Positions 25,091 to 33,762 of a stretch of 64,000 nucleotides of DNA are shown here, piece by piece (within the stretch, counting starts at the first letter, position 1; every line of letters starts with the position of its first letter). Source of the DNA: Amycolatopsis dendrobii (GTDB taxonomy: Bacteria; Actinomycetota; Actinomycetes; Mycobacteriales; Pseudonocardiaceae); contig NZ_JACGZW010000009.1 of NCBI RefSeq assembly GCF_014145675.1, positions 310,001 through 374,000 on the forward strand. The letters are read 5' to 3'. Both the position numbers and the translations under genes were made by a program. The notes beneath the pieces were generated by a model, which saw only the letters and a list, made by a program, of their open reading frames with translations, made no database searches and had not been told where the DNA came from.

Positions 25091-25330
25091 TTACTGCTGT
25101 CCGCCGGGCTGGCCGCCCTCGGGCTTCTCGCCGCCTTCTTCGTTCTTGCCGGTGACCTTGCCGAGCAGGTCCTTGGCCTTGTCGACGCCGCCGTCGATCT
25201 GCGAGTCATGCCCGCTGACCTTGGACTTCGCGAATTCAGCGGCCTTCTCGAGACCCTGCTCGAGCTTGCCGCTGTTCTCGCGCAGCGCCTCGGTCGCCTT
25301 GTTCTTGAGCTCGTCGAAATTGATGCCCAT
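25091..25330 (-). CDS. MT0933-family antitoxin-like protein
   Basis: The 79-residue protein starts MGINFDELKNKATEALRENSG, then has GLEKAAEFAKSKVSGHDSQID and DKAKDLLGKVTG, which matches the MT0933 antitoxin family (Rv0909-like). A Gly/Glu/Pro tail follows. It is highly charged and helical. A GGGGAGG site precedes the ATG. The toxin partner of the mycobacterial pair is normally the adjacent gene; here neither neighbour (FUSC transporter, tyrA) resembles a toxin, so an antitoxin function is doubtful. Confidence 0.75.
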   Translation of the reverse strand: MGINFDELKNKATEALRENSGKLEQGLEKAAEFAKSKVSGHDSQIDGGVDKAKDLLGKVTGKNEEGGEKPEGGQPGGQQ

Positions 25331-25395
25331 CGAATGCCTCCCCGGGGTTGGGATTGAGAGGCTTCAATCGTCACACACCAGGCGTTCCAGGCAAG

Positions 25396-26364
25396 TCAAG
25401 ACACTTCGCCGAGTGCGACGGCTCCGTCCAGTCCGGTGATCCGGCCGCCGCGTTCGCCGAGTGCGACGAGTCCTTCGCGGGCGTCGGCGGCGGTGAGGTC
25501 GATGCGGACGCCCGACAGTGCCGCGTCGCGGGCCGCTTCCAACGCCAACGCGCCCTCGTGACCTGCGTTGATGGTCGCGGCGAGGCCGCCGGTGGAGGCG
25601 AGCGAACCGCGGGCCGCGCCGAGGCGGCCGAGTGCGTCGTCGACGATCGGGAGCAGGGCGTCGCGATTGCCTTCGGTCATCGCGCGCACCAAGTCCGGCG
25701 ACGAGCCGGCGACGCGGGTGCCGTCGCGGAACGATCCAGCGGCAAGCGACATCGCGAGCGGGCCGCCCTGTGCGCCGACCGAGGCGAGGATCGCGGCGAA
25801 CAGGTGCGGCAAGTGCGAGATCCGGGCGACCGTTTCGTCGTGCGAATCCGCGGGCAGCGGCACGGCGTGCGCGCCGACGTCCAGGACAAGCCGGGTGACC
25901 TCGGCCCACGCTGTGAGGTCGGTTTCCTCTTCGACGCCGACGACCCACGCCGCGTCGCGGAAGAGCATGGCGTTGCCTGCGAGCCAGCCGGAGTGCGACG
26001 TGCCCGCCATCGGGTGCCCGCCGACGTAACGCGTGTACGGCGCACGCCTGCGGACCGCGTCGAGCATCGGGCCCTTCACGCTGACCACGTCGGTGAGGAT
26101 GCAGTGCGACGCGTGCTGCGCGACCTGCCGCAGCAGGTTCTCCACCGCGGGCAGCGGCACCGCGATGACCACGATCGCGTCCGCGGCCGCGGCTCGCTGC
26201 AAGGCGGCTTCGGCGTCGGTGGTGACGTCGTAGCCGCCGCGGCTCGCCGCGTCAGCGTCCACTTCGGACACTGTGGTTCCCCAGACCGTCCTGCCGCTCG
26301 CCGCGGCGGCTCGCAGCAGCGAACCGCCGATGAGCCCGAGCCCGATTACGCATACGTCTCGCAC
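25396..26364 (-). CDS. tyrA: Prephenate dehydrogenase
   Basis: The 322-residue enzyme would convert prephenate to 4-hydroxyphenylpyruvate with NAD(P)+ in tyrosine synthesis. The N-terminal Rossmann motif is VCVIGLGLIGGSLLRAA. The conserved catalytic region includes YVGGHPMAGTSHSGW, and the C-terminal dimerisation domain has SHLPHLFAAILA and LAAGSFRDGTRVAGSSPDLV. All are standard TyrA motifs. No ACT domain is present. The start is a GTG at 26364. It is co-directional with but separate from the dienoyl-CoA reductase gene. Confidence 0.92.
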   Translation of the reverse strand: MRDVCVIGLGLIGGSLLRAAAASGRTVWGTTVSEVDADAASRGGYDVTTDAEAALQRAAAADAIVVIAVPLPAVENLLRQVAQHASHCILTDVVSVKGPMLDAVRRRAPYTRYVGGHPMAGTSHSGWLAGNAMLFRDAAWVVGVEEETDLTAWAEVTRLVLDVGAHAVPLPADSHDETVARISHLPHLFAAILASVGAQGGPLAMSLAAGSFRDGTRVAGSSPDLVRAMTEGNRDALLPIVDDALGRLGAARGSLASTGGLAATINAGHEGALALEAARDAALSGVRIDLTAADAREGLVALGERGGRITGLDGAVALGEVS

Positions 26365-26393
26365 GGGGCCATCCTGCCAGTGCGCGCAAGCGG

Positions 26394-28400
26394 CTACAGG
26401 ACGGCGGCCAGCCGGGTGCCCTGGTCGATCGCCCGTTTGGCGTCCAGTTCCCGTGCTTCGTCAGCCCCGCCGACGAGGTGCACCGGGACGTCGCCGAGTG
26501 CGCCGGCGAGTTCCCGCACGGATTCCTGGCCAGCGCAGACCACCACGGTGTCGACCTCGAGCAGTCGCGGTTTCCCGTCGACCGTGACGTGCAGACCGGC
26601 GTCGTCGATCCGGTCGTAGGAAACTCCGCTGATCTTTTCCACGCCCTTGGCGCGCAGAGCCGCGCGGTGCACCCAGCCGGACGTCTTGCCGAGCCCGGCC
26701 CCGATCGGCGACTTCTTGCGCTGCAGCAGGTAGACCTGCCGCGGCGAGGGCTCCGGTTTCGGCTTGGCCAGTCCGCCGGGCGCGAGCGCGGGGTCGGTGA
26801 CGCCCCATTCGGCCATCCACGCGGCGCGATCCAACGCGGGCGACGAACTGTGCGTGAGGAATTCGCTGACGTCCACGCCGATGCCGCCCGCGCCGATCAC
26901 CGCGACCCGCTCGCCGACGGGCTTGCCGTGCCGCACGACGTCGACGTACGAGAGGACCTTCGGATGGTCGATCCCGGGCAGCGAGGGGACCCGCGGCGTG
27001 ACGCCGGTGGCCAGTACGACCTCGTCGAAACCGGCCAGGTCGGCGGCGGTCGCCCGGGTGCCGAGCCGCACCTTCACGCCGGTGACCTCCAGCCGCCGCG
27101 TGTAGTAGCGGATGGTCTCGGCGAATTCCTCCTTGCCCGGAATCCGTTGCGCGATCCCGAACTGACCGCCGATCTCGTCGTCGGCCTCGAACAGTTCGAC
27201 GTCGTGGCCGCGTTCGCCGAGCGCGGTCGCGGTGGCGAGCCCGGCCGGTCCGGCGCCGACGACGGCGATCCGCTTGACGCGCCGGGTCGGGAGCAGGTTC
27301 AGCGTCGTCTCGTGCCCGGCACGGGGATTCACCATGCAGGACACCGGTTTCCGGCTGAACGCGTGGTCGAGGCAGGCCTGGTTGCAGGCGATGCAGGTGT
27401 TGATCTCGTCCGTGCGGCCGGTTTCGGCTTTGCGGATCCAGTCCGGGTCGGCGAGCAGCGGACGGGCCATCGAGACCAGATCGGCGGCACCGTCGGCGAG
27501 TGCTTGTTCCGCGACGTGCGGCAGGTTGATCCGGTTGGAGGTCACCACCGGGACCGAGACGTGCGGCTTCAGCTTGCCGGTGACCCAGGTGAACGCGCCG
27601 CGCGGCACGGAGGTGACGATCGTCGGCACCCGCGCCTCGTGCCAGCCGATGCCGGTGTTGATGATCGTGGCCCCGGCCGCCTCGACGTCGCGGGCGAGCG
27701 CGACGACGTCGTCCCAGCTCTGCCCGCCTTCGACGAGATCGAGCATGGACAGCCGGTAGATGATGATGAAGTCCGGGCCGACCTTTTCCCTGGTGCGGCG
27801 AACGATCTCGACCGCGAACCGGCGGCGCTTCTCCGCGGTGCCGCCCCACGCGTCGGTGCGCCGGTTGGTGCGTTCGGCGAGGAACTGGTTGATCAGATAG
27901 CCCTCGGAACCCATGATCTCGACGCCGTCGTACCCGGCGTCGCGGGCCAGCGCGGCGCAATCGGCGAACGCGCGAATGGTGCGATGCACGCCGTACGCGG
28001 TGAGCGCGCGCGGCCGGAACGGGTTGATCGGTGCCTTGCGGCTCGATGCCGAAACGCTCAACGGGTGATAGGCGTAGCGGCCGGCGTGCAGAATTTGCAG
28101 CGCGATCTTGCCGCCCTCCGCGTGCACCGCGCTGGTGAGCAACTGGTGCTGTTTCGCCTCGGCGGGCGTGGACAGCTTCGAGGCCAACGGCAACAGCCAC
28201 CCGGTGCGGTTCGGCGCGAACCCGCCGGTGACGATCAGGCCGACGCCGCCGCGCGCGCGTTCGGCGTAGTACTCGGCCAGCTGCGGGAAGCGGGACGCGC
28301 GGTCCTCCAGGCCGGTGTGCATCGAGCCCATCAGGACGCGGTTGCGCAGCGTCGTGAAGCCGAGATCGAGCGGGGACAGCAGGTTCGGGTACTCGGTCAT
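26394..28400 (-). CDS. fadH: FadH-type 2,4-dienoyl-CoA reductase / NADH:flavin oxidoreductase
   Basis: The 668-residue enzyme has an N-terminal FMN TIM barrel (about residues 1-340, LLSPLDLGFTTLRNRVLMGSM), the cysteine cluster CIACNQACLDHAF...SCMVNP at about 346-365 for a 4Fe-4S centre, and a C-terminal FAD/NAD(P) domain (IAVVGAGPAGLATATAL; VAVIGAGGIGVDVSEFL). This is the E. coli FadH layout and length. It would remove 2,4-double bonds during unsaturated fatty-acid oxidation. The ATG at 28400 lies 2 bp after the padR stop, so it is translated in the same operon and is probably controlled by PadR. Confidence 0.88.
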   Translation of the reverse strand: MTEYPNLLSPLDLGFTTLRNRVLMGSMHTGLEDRASRFPQLAEYYAERARGGVGLIVTGGFAPNRTGWLLPLASKLSTPAEAKQHQLLTSAVHAEGGKIALQILHAGRYAYHPLSVSASSRKAPINPFRPRALTAYGVHRTIRAFADCAALARDAGYDGVEIMGSEGYLINQFLAERTNRRTDAWGGTAEKRRRFAVEIVRRTREKVGPDFIIIYRLSMLDLVEGGQSWDDVVALARDVEAAGATIINTGIGWHEARVPTIVTSVPRGAFTWVTGKLKPHVSVPVVTSNRINLPHVAEQALADGAADLVSMARPLLADPDWIRKAETGRTDEINTCIACNQACLDHAFSRKPVSCMVNPRAGHETTLNLLPTRRVKRIAVVGAGPAGLATATALGERGHDVELFEADDEIGGQFGIAQRIPGKEEFAETIRYYTRRLEVTGVKVRLGTRATAADLAGFDEVVLATGVTPRVPSLPGIDHPKVLSYVDVVRHGKPVGERVAVIGAGGIGVDVSEFLTHSSSPALDRAAWMAEWGVTDPALAPGGLAKPKPEPSPRQVYLLQRKKSPIGAGLGKTSGWVHRAALRAKGVEKISGVSYDRIDDAGLHVTVDGKPRLLEVDTVVVCAGQESVRELAGALGDVPVHLVGGADEARELDAKRAIDQGTRLAAVL

Positions 28401-28402
28401 CG

Positions 28403-28954
28403 TCAGTCCCTCTCGTCGGCCTTGTCGGCGCGCAATGCGGTCAGGATTTCTTCCAGCCACTCGACCTGGCCTTCTTCGACCCGGATTCCGCCGCGCAGCA
28501 CGAGATACTGATGCAGCGAACGGCCGCGGAGCCGGTCCGGGGCGGGAAAGTCGCGCTTCTCGATCTGCCGGTACAGATCGAGCCGTTCAGCGTGCGCGTC
28601 GCGATGCCGGACGATCTCTTCGGCGACCGCTTTCGCATCGCCGAACGATGCTCCGCGGAGCTTCACCGCCAACTCTTGCGGCCCGGCTTGTGGCGCCGGT
28701 TCGGCGAGCCAGCGACGCAGCTCGATCCGGCCCGGTTCGGCGACGGTGTAGACCTTCTTGTCCGGCCGCCCGTCCTGGACCACTACGTCGACCGCGACCT
28801 GACCGGCCTCTTCCATCCGCTTCAGCACGCGGTAAATCTGCTGGTGAGAGGCGCTCCAGAACAGCCCGATGGACTTCTCGAACCGGCGCGCCAGCTCGTA
28901 GCCCGAGCCGGAACGTTCCGACAGCGAGACGAGGATCGCGTGCTCCAGTGCCAT
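28403..28954 (-). CDS. PadR-family regulator
   Basis: The 183-residue protein starts MALEHAILVSLSERSGSGYELARRF, the standard beginning of PadR winged-helix proteins; two upstream in-frame start codons (28969, 28975) overlap the operator-like repeats and are less likely. The recognition region LFWSASHQQIYRVLKRMEEAGQV and wing KKVYTVAEPGRIELRRWL follow, then a helical C-terminal dimer domain (about residues 100-180). No good ribosome site is seen, so the mRNA may be leaderless. It is the first gene of an operon with fadH and probably senses a substrate of that pathway. Confidence 0.85.
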   Translation of the reverse strand: MALEHAILVSLSERSGSGYELARRFEKSIGLFWSASHQQIYRVLKRMEEAGQVAVDVVVQDGRPDKKVYTVAEPGRIELRRWLAEPAPQAGPQELAVKLRGASFGDAKAVAEEIVRHRDAHAERLDLYRQIEKRDFPAPDRLRGRSLHQYLVLRGGIRVEEGQVEWLEEILTALRADKADERD

Positions 28955-28970
28955 GCCGGACAGTGTCATA

Positions 28971-28999
28971 TGCAACTAGGTGCAGTGCAACTGAGTGCA
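28971..28999. promoter_or_regulatory. Two tandem TGCA-N6-TGCA operators
   Basis: TGCAACTAGGTGCA (28971-28984) and TGCAACTGAGTGCA (28986-28999) repeat at 15-bp spacing just upstream of the padR start. They are candidate PadR sites for autoregulation of the padR-fadH operon. Confidence 0.6.
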
Positions 29000-29031
29000 A
29001 TCCAGGTCACGCCTCGGCTGCATGGCGAGGT

Positions 29032-29754
29032 TCAGGCGCGCAGGCCGGCTTCGATGGCGTGCAGCATCCGGGCGAGGTCGTCGGCGCCGGCAGGGCTGAT
29101 GCTGAGCCAGCCGTTGGTGACCACCGCGGTGAACCGGCCTTGTTCGGTGTCGATCCAGTAGGGCGGGTGTTCGTTGCGGATGCGTTCGGCGCCGCGGCGG
29201 ATCGCGACGTACAACCGTCCTACGTGGATCCGGGGAGCTTGCATCCACTCGACGGCGCGACGTGCGTCGCGGGCGCTGTTGGTGCGGGTCGGCGGCGGCT
29301 CTCCGGCGAGCACCGCGCTGTAGTCGGCTTCCGAGCAGGACAGCGAATGCAGGTTCGACGCCGGCGGAGTGCCCGGCAGCGCGGAGACCAGTTCGCGGGC
29401 AGCGGATTCCGCGGAGCTGGGGAACAGGGTGATCGTGTCGTGGTCAGCGATGGCGAGGATCGCGTCCCGTCCGGCGGCCGCGGCCTGGAGGGTCAGGTCG
29501 CGGCCGTTGATGCGAGCCCAGCAGTAACGGTCGACGGAGGGTCGTTGCAGGAGCCCGATGACGTCGGCGAAGTCGCGGGCCGGCCAGCCAGTCGCGGCGA
29601 GTTCGGCGTCCGCTTTCGCGTCCTGCTGGATCTGCTCGTCCGGCGGGTACCACTTCTCGCCGCCGATCAGGGTCGGATGCGGGTCGGAGCGGTCGAGACG
29701 GCGGACCAGGTTCTGGTAACCGGCGCGGGAAAACCGTAGGGGGCCTCGGAGCAA
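29032..29754 (-). CDS. EspG-family ESX chaperone
   Basis: The 240-residue protein resembles EspG proteins, the cytosolic chaperones of PE/PPE-type substrates of type VII secretion. It starts LRFSRAGYQNLVRRL and has the alternating pattern FADVIGLLQRP, WARINGRDLTLQAAAAGRDAILAIADHD and SAARELVSALPGTPPA. No signal peptide is present. It lies 2 bp downstream of the PPE-like C-terminal frame and is the last gene of the four-gene ESX cassette. Its likely client is the split PPE-like protein encoded next to it. Confidence 0.72.
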   Translation of the reverse strand: MLRGPLRFSRAGYQNLVRRLDRSDPHPTLIGGEKWYPPDEQIQQDAKADAELAATGWPARDFADVIGLLQRPSVDRYCWARINGRDLTLQAAAAGRDAILAIADHDTITLFPSSAESAARELVSALPGTPPASNLHSLSCSEADYSAVLAGEPPPTRTNSARDARRAVEWMQAPRIHVGRLYVAIRRGAERIRNEHPPYWIDTEQGRFTAVVTNGWLSISPAGADDLARMLHAIEAGLRA

Positions 29755-29756
29755 CG

Positions 29757-30530
29757 TCAGGCTCCGATGGTGGGCGGGATGGGACGCATGCCGTCGGGGT
29801 AGCCGCCGAACAACTCGTCGACGTCGTCGTCGAGGTAGGTGACTTTCCGCTGATGCTCCTCGTCCTCGGTGCCCTTGCCCTTTCCGGCTCCGGCACCCAT
29901 GCCGCCCATGCCCGGCGATCCCTTGGCACCAGTTCCGCCCGCGGTGCCGGGGCGCGCGCCGCTCTGGCCGCTCGCCGGGGTCCCGCTACCGGTTCCCGCA
30001 CCCGCACCGAGCTGTGGTCCGCCGCCACCGGCTCCGATGCGCGAACCCGCGCTGCCGCCACTGCCCATCCGGCCGCCGAGACCGCTCTCCCCGCTGCCGC
30101 CGGGAGTGCCGAATCCACCCGTCGGGAGGCCGAAACCGCCGCCTGTCGCATCCGTACCGCTGGTGTTCGGCCCGAAAGTCGGCAGCCGTCCGGACCCGAA
30201 CCCAGGAGCGTCGCTGACCGGCGCTTTAGGCGTGTACCCCGCCGTCGTCGTGGAATCTGGTGCTGAGGCGTGCTCCGCGGGGGAGCTCCCGCCGCCAGGA
30301 AGGTGAGAGGCCCCGGTGCCGGGCGGTGGCGCGGAACTGCTGGTCGGGCTGGAGCCGAGGGCGCTGCCGGGGTTGGGCGTGTACCCGCCGCTGTGAACGC
30401 CCGCGCTGTGTCCGCCGCTGCTGCCAATTCCGCCAGTGCTTCCGGTTCCGCCAGTACCCCCAAGCGGACCGGACGTTCCGCCGGTGCTCGGCGCGGAACC
30501 GACCGCGATCCCGGCCGGAGCGGCATTCAA
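29757..30530 (-). CDS. C-terminal part of a split PPE-like ESX protein
   Basis: The 257-residue frame is almost entirely low-complexity Gly/Ser/Pro/Thr, then ends with a charged tail: EDEEHQRK, an acidic stretch, and GMRPIPPTIGA. The same ending (DEEHERK...GMRPTPPTLGA) closes the intact 418-residue PPE-like protein at 57750-59006. Its only possible start here is a TTG overlapping the stop of the preceding frame (TTGA in TTTTGA). Adding one T to that run would fuse the two frames into a protein built like the intact paralogue. It is either a natural frameshift, a sequence error, or a coupled second gene. Confidence 0.65.
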   Translation of the reverse strand: MNAAPAGIAVGSAPSTGGTSGPLGGTGGTGSTGGIGSSGGHSAGVHSGGYTPNPGSALGSSPTSSSAPPPGTGASHLPGGGSSPAEHASAPDSTTTAGYTPKAPVSDAPGFGSGRLPTFGPNTSGTDATGGGFGLPTGGFGTPGGSGESGLGGRMGSGGSAGSRIGAGGGGPQLGAGAGTGSGTPASGQSGARPGTAGGTGAKGSPGMGGMGAGAGKGKGTEDEEHQRKVTYLDDDVDELFGGYPDGMRPIPPTIGA

Positions 30531-31024
30531 AACCGGATAATCCTTGGCGACGAATTACGGTTTCCGTCCGTGGTGGCTACGTAAGAACCGTAGGCTTCCT
30601 TATTGTTCTTGTCCGCGTCGTCCCACCGCGCCGCCGATTTTTCCGAAACGCTCGCGCCGAACGGGCTGTAGCTGGCCAAATCATTGGTATCAGGACGGTT
30701 GGCGTCCATCGGAGTGAGCTTGTTGAGCGTGCTGTGAAAGCCGCCGTTCTGCGCGGTGAGGGACTGAGCGCTGCGACCGAGGTCCTCGGAGGCCTGCTGA
30801 GAGGTTTCCAGCAGCGGCGTCAGCCCGGCTTTGGCTTTGCCGGCCGCGTCGCCCTCCCAGGAAGCATCCATTTTTCCTTGCAGCCGGGCGATCCGTGTCA
30901 CGAGCTCTTCGTGCGCGGATTTGAGCGCTTCGGCCGCCTGCTGACCGGAATCGAGGGAGGCGGTGTTGCCGCCGTAGCGGTGCATCCGGGCGTAGACATC
31001 CGCGCCGGTGTAGCCGTCCGGCAT
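30527..31024 (-). CDS. N-terminal part of a split PPE-like ESX protein
   Basis: The 165-residue frame is helical and contains the WxG turn in KMDASWEGDAAGKAKAGL (about residues 53-70), typical of WXG100/PPE-like ESX substrates. It ends RIIRF at TGA. In the paralogue at 57750-59006 the same kind of helical domain continues into a Gly-rich tail, so this frame is probably the front half of one gene broken at 30527-30532. The ATG at 31024 shares its A with the TGA of the DUF3558 gene (TGATG), which shows tight coupling. Confidence 0.7.
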   Translation of the reverse strand: MPDGYTGADVYARMHRYGGNTASLDSGQQAAEALKSAHEELVTRIARLQGKMDASWEGDAAGKAKAGLTPLLETSQQASEDLGRSAQSLTAQNGGFHSTLNKLTPMDANRPDTNDLASYSPFGASVSEKSAARWDDADKNNKEAYGSYVATTDGNRNSSPRIIRF

Positions 31025-31620
31025 CAATGGCCTCCCTTCTTGAGGTATTGGATCACGTATCCGGCTACCTTCTTGCCGAGTTCGCAGCTGTCGGCGAAGG
31101 GATTTTTGAGGCCGTCGAGACTGACGTCGATGACGTAGCCGAGATCGTCCCGCAGGCCGATGACCATCGTGCAGAGTCCGGCGGGAGAGTTGTCCGCCGG
31201 GTCGTAAACAACGCCTGGATAGCTATTTACGGTGAAAGGCTCGAATTTGGTGACTCCGCCGAACTGCTTCTTGCTGTAGATGCCGCTGATTCCTCCGTGG
31301 CCAGGGTCTTTGGTGGTGAGGGTGCCCCCCACGGACGACGCTGGCGTGGTGGCGAACTTCCAATTGCAGGACGGCCCGGTGGCATCGTCTGGCTTGGGAT
31401 CGTTGCCCTTGAACGGGGCGCCGAGGCTAGCGACTTGGTCTGGAGTAAGTGCGGCGCACGGCTCCTTCTCCAGCGACGAGGCATCCAACGGCACGGGTAC
31501 CGGTGGCGCGCCGAATCGGGGGCCAGCCGAGGTGGATGGCGGAGCCGTTGTGGGAGCGGCTTTCCCGGGTTCGGCGGAGCAACTGCTGAGCAGGACGGCG
31601 GCTGCGGCGAGGCTGAGCAC
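31024..31620 (-). CDS. DUF3558 lipoprotein of the first ESX cassette
   Basis: The 198-residue protein has a hydrophobic start and lipobox LLSSC at about residue 14. The DUF3558 domain follows: LEKEPCAALTPDQVASLG, a central CNWKF, and a second Cys pair near LCTMVIGL and SCELGKK. It would be a membrane-anchored protein on the outer face. The GTG at 31620 lies 12 bp after the preceding stop and gives a signal peptide without basic residues, so the true start may differ. A paralogue sits at 59008-59604 in the second cassette. Confidence 0.78.
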   Translation of the reverse strand: MLSLAAAAVLLSSCSAEPGKAAPTTAPPSTSAGPRFGAPPVPVPLDASSLEKEPCAALTPDQVASLGAPFKGNDPKPDDATGPSCNWKFATTPASSVGGTLTTKDPGHGGISGIYSKKQFGGVTKFEPFTVNSYPGVVYDPADNSPAGLCTMVIGLRDDLGYVIDVSLDGLKNPFADSCELGKKVAGYVIQYLKKGGH

Positions 31621-31632
31621 GGCAGCGTTGCG

Positions 31633-32112
31633 CTAGTCATCGTGGGGGCGGAGACCTTTCATATGGTCGGCGGCCTGGTGCTCTTGCTTTTGGTAAGTAT
31701 CCAGGGCCTGTTGGAACGCGTCTCGCTGTCGTTCGAGTTCTGCAACCACGCTGTTGAGGAAGTTGTTGTAGGAAGAACCTGCCGCATTCGCGTCCTGCAC
31801 ATAGGCGATGCTGGCGACTTCGTCACCCATTGGCGTGAACGAGGTGAGTGTGCGGGCATGACGCCGAGGTTCCGCGCGAATCCAGTCGAGGATGTCGCCG
31901 AGTTCTCCGGTGATCTCCTTCAGCAGTTCCGGGGTAAGCCGATACCCGCCACCACCGCTGGACATGCCTTCGTTGGCCTTCGCCTGCGCCTCGGCGGCTT
32001 CCTTCGCCACCTGCTCCGGGGTTTTGTCCCGGACGTACTTGTACCCCGGCACCAGCGGACCCTGCATATTCGCAGGCAGGTGCCTGACGCGCTCGACGCC
32101 GTCATCAGCCAT
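31633..32112 (-). CDS. Helical ESX-associated protein, first cassette
   Basis: The 159-residue protein starts at the ATG at 32112 after a strong GGGGAGG site. It has a short N-terminal part rich in charged residues (TPEQVAKEAAEAQAKANEG) and long amphipathic helices from about residue 70 on (LLKEITGELGDILDWIR; SYNNFLNSVVAELERQRDAFQQALDTYQKQEHQAADHM). This resembles PE- or WXG100-like substrates of type VII secretion. It is the first gene of a cassette with a DUF3558 lipoprotein, a PPE-like protein and EspG. The 136-residue gene at 59601-60011 has the same position in the second cassette. Confidence 0.65.
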   Translation of the reverse strand: MADDGVERVRHLPANMQGPLVPGYKYVRDKTPEQVAKEAAEAQAKANEGMSSGGGGYRLTPELLKEITGELGDILDWIRAEPRRHARTLTSFTPMGDEVASIAYVQDANAAGSSYNNFLNSVVAELERQRDAFQQALDTYQKQEHQAADHMKGLRPHDD

Positions 32113-32314
32113 GAAAGCCTCCCCAGCTTTCTCACCGAACAACACGGACGGTATCACGACTGTCTGCAGAGGGTGACAGAATCGCCGGTCTTGATGATCA
32201 CCGTTCGATGGTGCCGGTTCGAAAGAGCGCTGGAGGGGCGCGGCGCAAGCCGGGTCACCCGCGGAGGGGGCAAAACGGGTCGATCCTTTTCGCGGAAAGG
32301 ATCAAGATGGAGGG

Positions 32315-33244
32315 GTGGATCCGGTTCTGGAACTGCTCGCCGCGCGTATCGCCGAAGGCAGCGTGCCTGGGGAGCGGACGGACGGCCGACGGCTCGCGCT
32401 CGCGGTTGAAGGCGGCAGCAGTCGCGGTACGTACTCGAGTGGGATGGTGCTCGCGCTTGAAGAACTCGGGGCCCCAAGCGCGTTCGACGACGTCTACGGT
32501 GCCTCTGCCGGTGCGCTCAACGCGGCGTGGCTGTTGTGCGGGCGCTCGCGGACCGGTGTGCGGACCTGGTGGAACCCGGCCGTCATGCGGCGGATCATCA
32601 ATCCGCTGCACACCTTGCGCGGGCGGGCGGTGATCGATCTCGAGTATCTCGTGCACCAGGTGTACTCGGTGCTCGAACCGATGGATTTCCCCGCGATACT
32701 CGCGAATCCGGTCGGTTTCCACCCGCTCGCCACCGACGCCGACACCGGCGAGTCGACCGATCTGCATCCGTTCATCGAGGATGTCGACGGGATCAAAACG
32801 GCGCTCGCCGCGTCGTCGTGCATGCCGGTGCTTGCCGGGCCGCCGATCGCGATGGGTGGGCGGCGGTTCGTGGACGCGGGGATCGCCGAGCCGCTGCCGT
32901 TCCGTACCGCGCTCAAGCAGGGGGCGACGGACGTGCTGGTGTTGCGGACCCGGCGCGAGGACGAACATCCGGTGCCGCCGCCGCGTGTGCAGGATGTGGT
33001 TGTGCCGCGGTTTCTCCGCCGCCACGCGCCGGGCACGATCGACGCTTGGCGGACGCAGTATCACCGTGATCTGGAGGATGAGCGCCAGTTGCGCGAAGAT
33101 CCGCGGTTGGCGAGTGTGCGCCCGCCTGCCGGTGCGCCGGATGTTGTTGCGCTGGAAAGGGATCCGGCTGTGCTGCGACGTGCGGTGGAGTTGGGGCGGG
33201 GAGCGGTTTACGCGGCGTTGGAAGGCTTGCGCAGGGCGTCTTGA
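32315..33244 (+). CDS. Patatin-like phospholipase
   Basis: The 309-residue protein has the oxyanion loop VEGGSSRGTYSSG (about residues 31-43), the nucleophile elbow YGASAGALNAA (GxSxG, Ser about 64) and the catalytic Asp in FVDAGIAEPLPF (DAG in place of the more common DGG). This is a complete patatin Ser-Asp dyad. No signal peptide is seen, so it acts inside the cell or at the membrane face on lipids. The start is a GTG at 32315, with a purine-rich AAGGATCAAGATGG upstream. Its end overlaps the convergent membrane-protein gene by 37 bp. Confidence 0.88.
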   Translation: MDPVLELLAARIAEGSVPGERTDGRRLALAVEGGSSRGTYSSGMVLALEELGAPSAFDDVYGASAGALNAAWLLCGRSRTGVRTWWNPAVMRRIINPLHTLRGRAVIDLEYLVHQVYSVLEPMDFPAILANPVGFHPLATDADTGESTDLHPFIEDVDGIKTALAASSCMPVLAGPPIAMGGRRFVDAGIAEPLPFRTALKQGATDVLVLRTRREDEHPVPPPRVQDVVVPRFLRRHAPGTIDAWRTQYHRDLEDERQLREDPRLASVRPPAGAPDVVALERDPAVLRRAVELGRGAVYAALEGLRRAS

Positions 33245-33699
33245 CTACGGTGGCGGACCGTTATTCGTTGGGCAATAAGCGAAACCGCGAGGTAGAGCAG
33301 GATCGACGCGCTGCCGAGGCCTCGCGTGGAGTTGACCGCGTCGACGGCGAAATCGAGTCCTAAGTGGATGCCGAAGGAAATGAGCCACAGTGCGGCGGTC
33401 AGCCAATTCCCTTGCCGCCACCAGGTTCCTTCGGCGCGCCAGGTTCGCATGGTGTAGCCGCGCGCTACGCCGAAGCCGCCAGCGATTACGAAACTGGCGG
33501 TGAGCAAAAGGATCGCCGCTGAGGTCGGAGTGGTTTTCGCGATCGCGAAGCCGAGTGAGGCGGCGCCCAGCGCACTGATGGCGAGCAGGACTACCGGCGG
33601 CCGGTCGGCGCGGCGGGGCTGCAGTTGTCGCCACATCAACCAGGTCAGGACGACCAGGCCGATCAGGATGTTGTCGAAGGTGTTCGGCACGGAGACCAC
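33208..33699 (-). CDS. Membrane protein, possible DUF1453/CcdC-like
   Basis: The 163-residue protein has about five hydrophobic segments (residues about 10-25, 35-52, 58-80, 98-115, 128-145) separated by short basic loops such as QLQPRRADRPP. The pattern resembles DUF1453 proteins, but the match is weak. It is transcribed leftwards, with a hairpin between it and the methyltransferase gene upstream, so it probably has its own promoter. Confidence 0.6.
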   Translation of the reverse strand: MVSVPNTFDNILIGLVVLTWLMWRQLQPRRADRPPVVLLAISALGAASLGFAIAKTTPTSAAILLLTASFVIAGGFGVARGYTMRTWRAEGTWWRQGNWLTAALWLISFGIHLGLDFAVDAVNSTRGLGSASILLYLAVSLIAQRITVRHRSQDALRKPSNAA

Positions 33700-33723
33700 A
33701 GTGCCCGGCCGGGACCGCGCCGC

Positions 33724-33745
33724 GCCTCCACCCGGAGGTGGAGGC
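33724..33745 (-). terminator. Hairpin after the DUF574 gene
   Basis: GCCTCCACC-CGGA-GGTGGAGGC is a perfect 9-bp stem 18 bp downstream of the methyltransferase stop. There is no T-run; termination is the likely role. Confidence 0.6.
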
Positions 33746-33762
33746 CGGGTGGGAAAACCCTG

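Noticed and set aside
24950..25395. Toxin-antitoxin locus around the MT0933-like gene
   Set aside because: No second small ORF or toxin fold is visible on either strand next to it.
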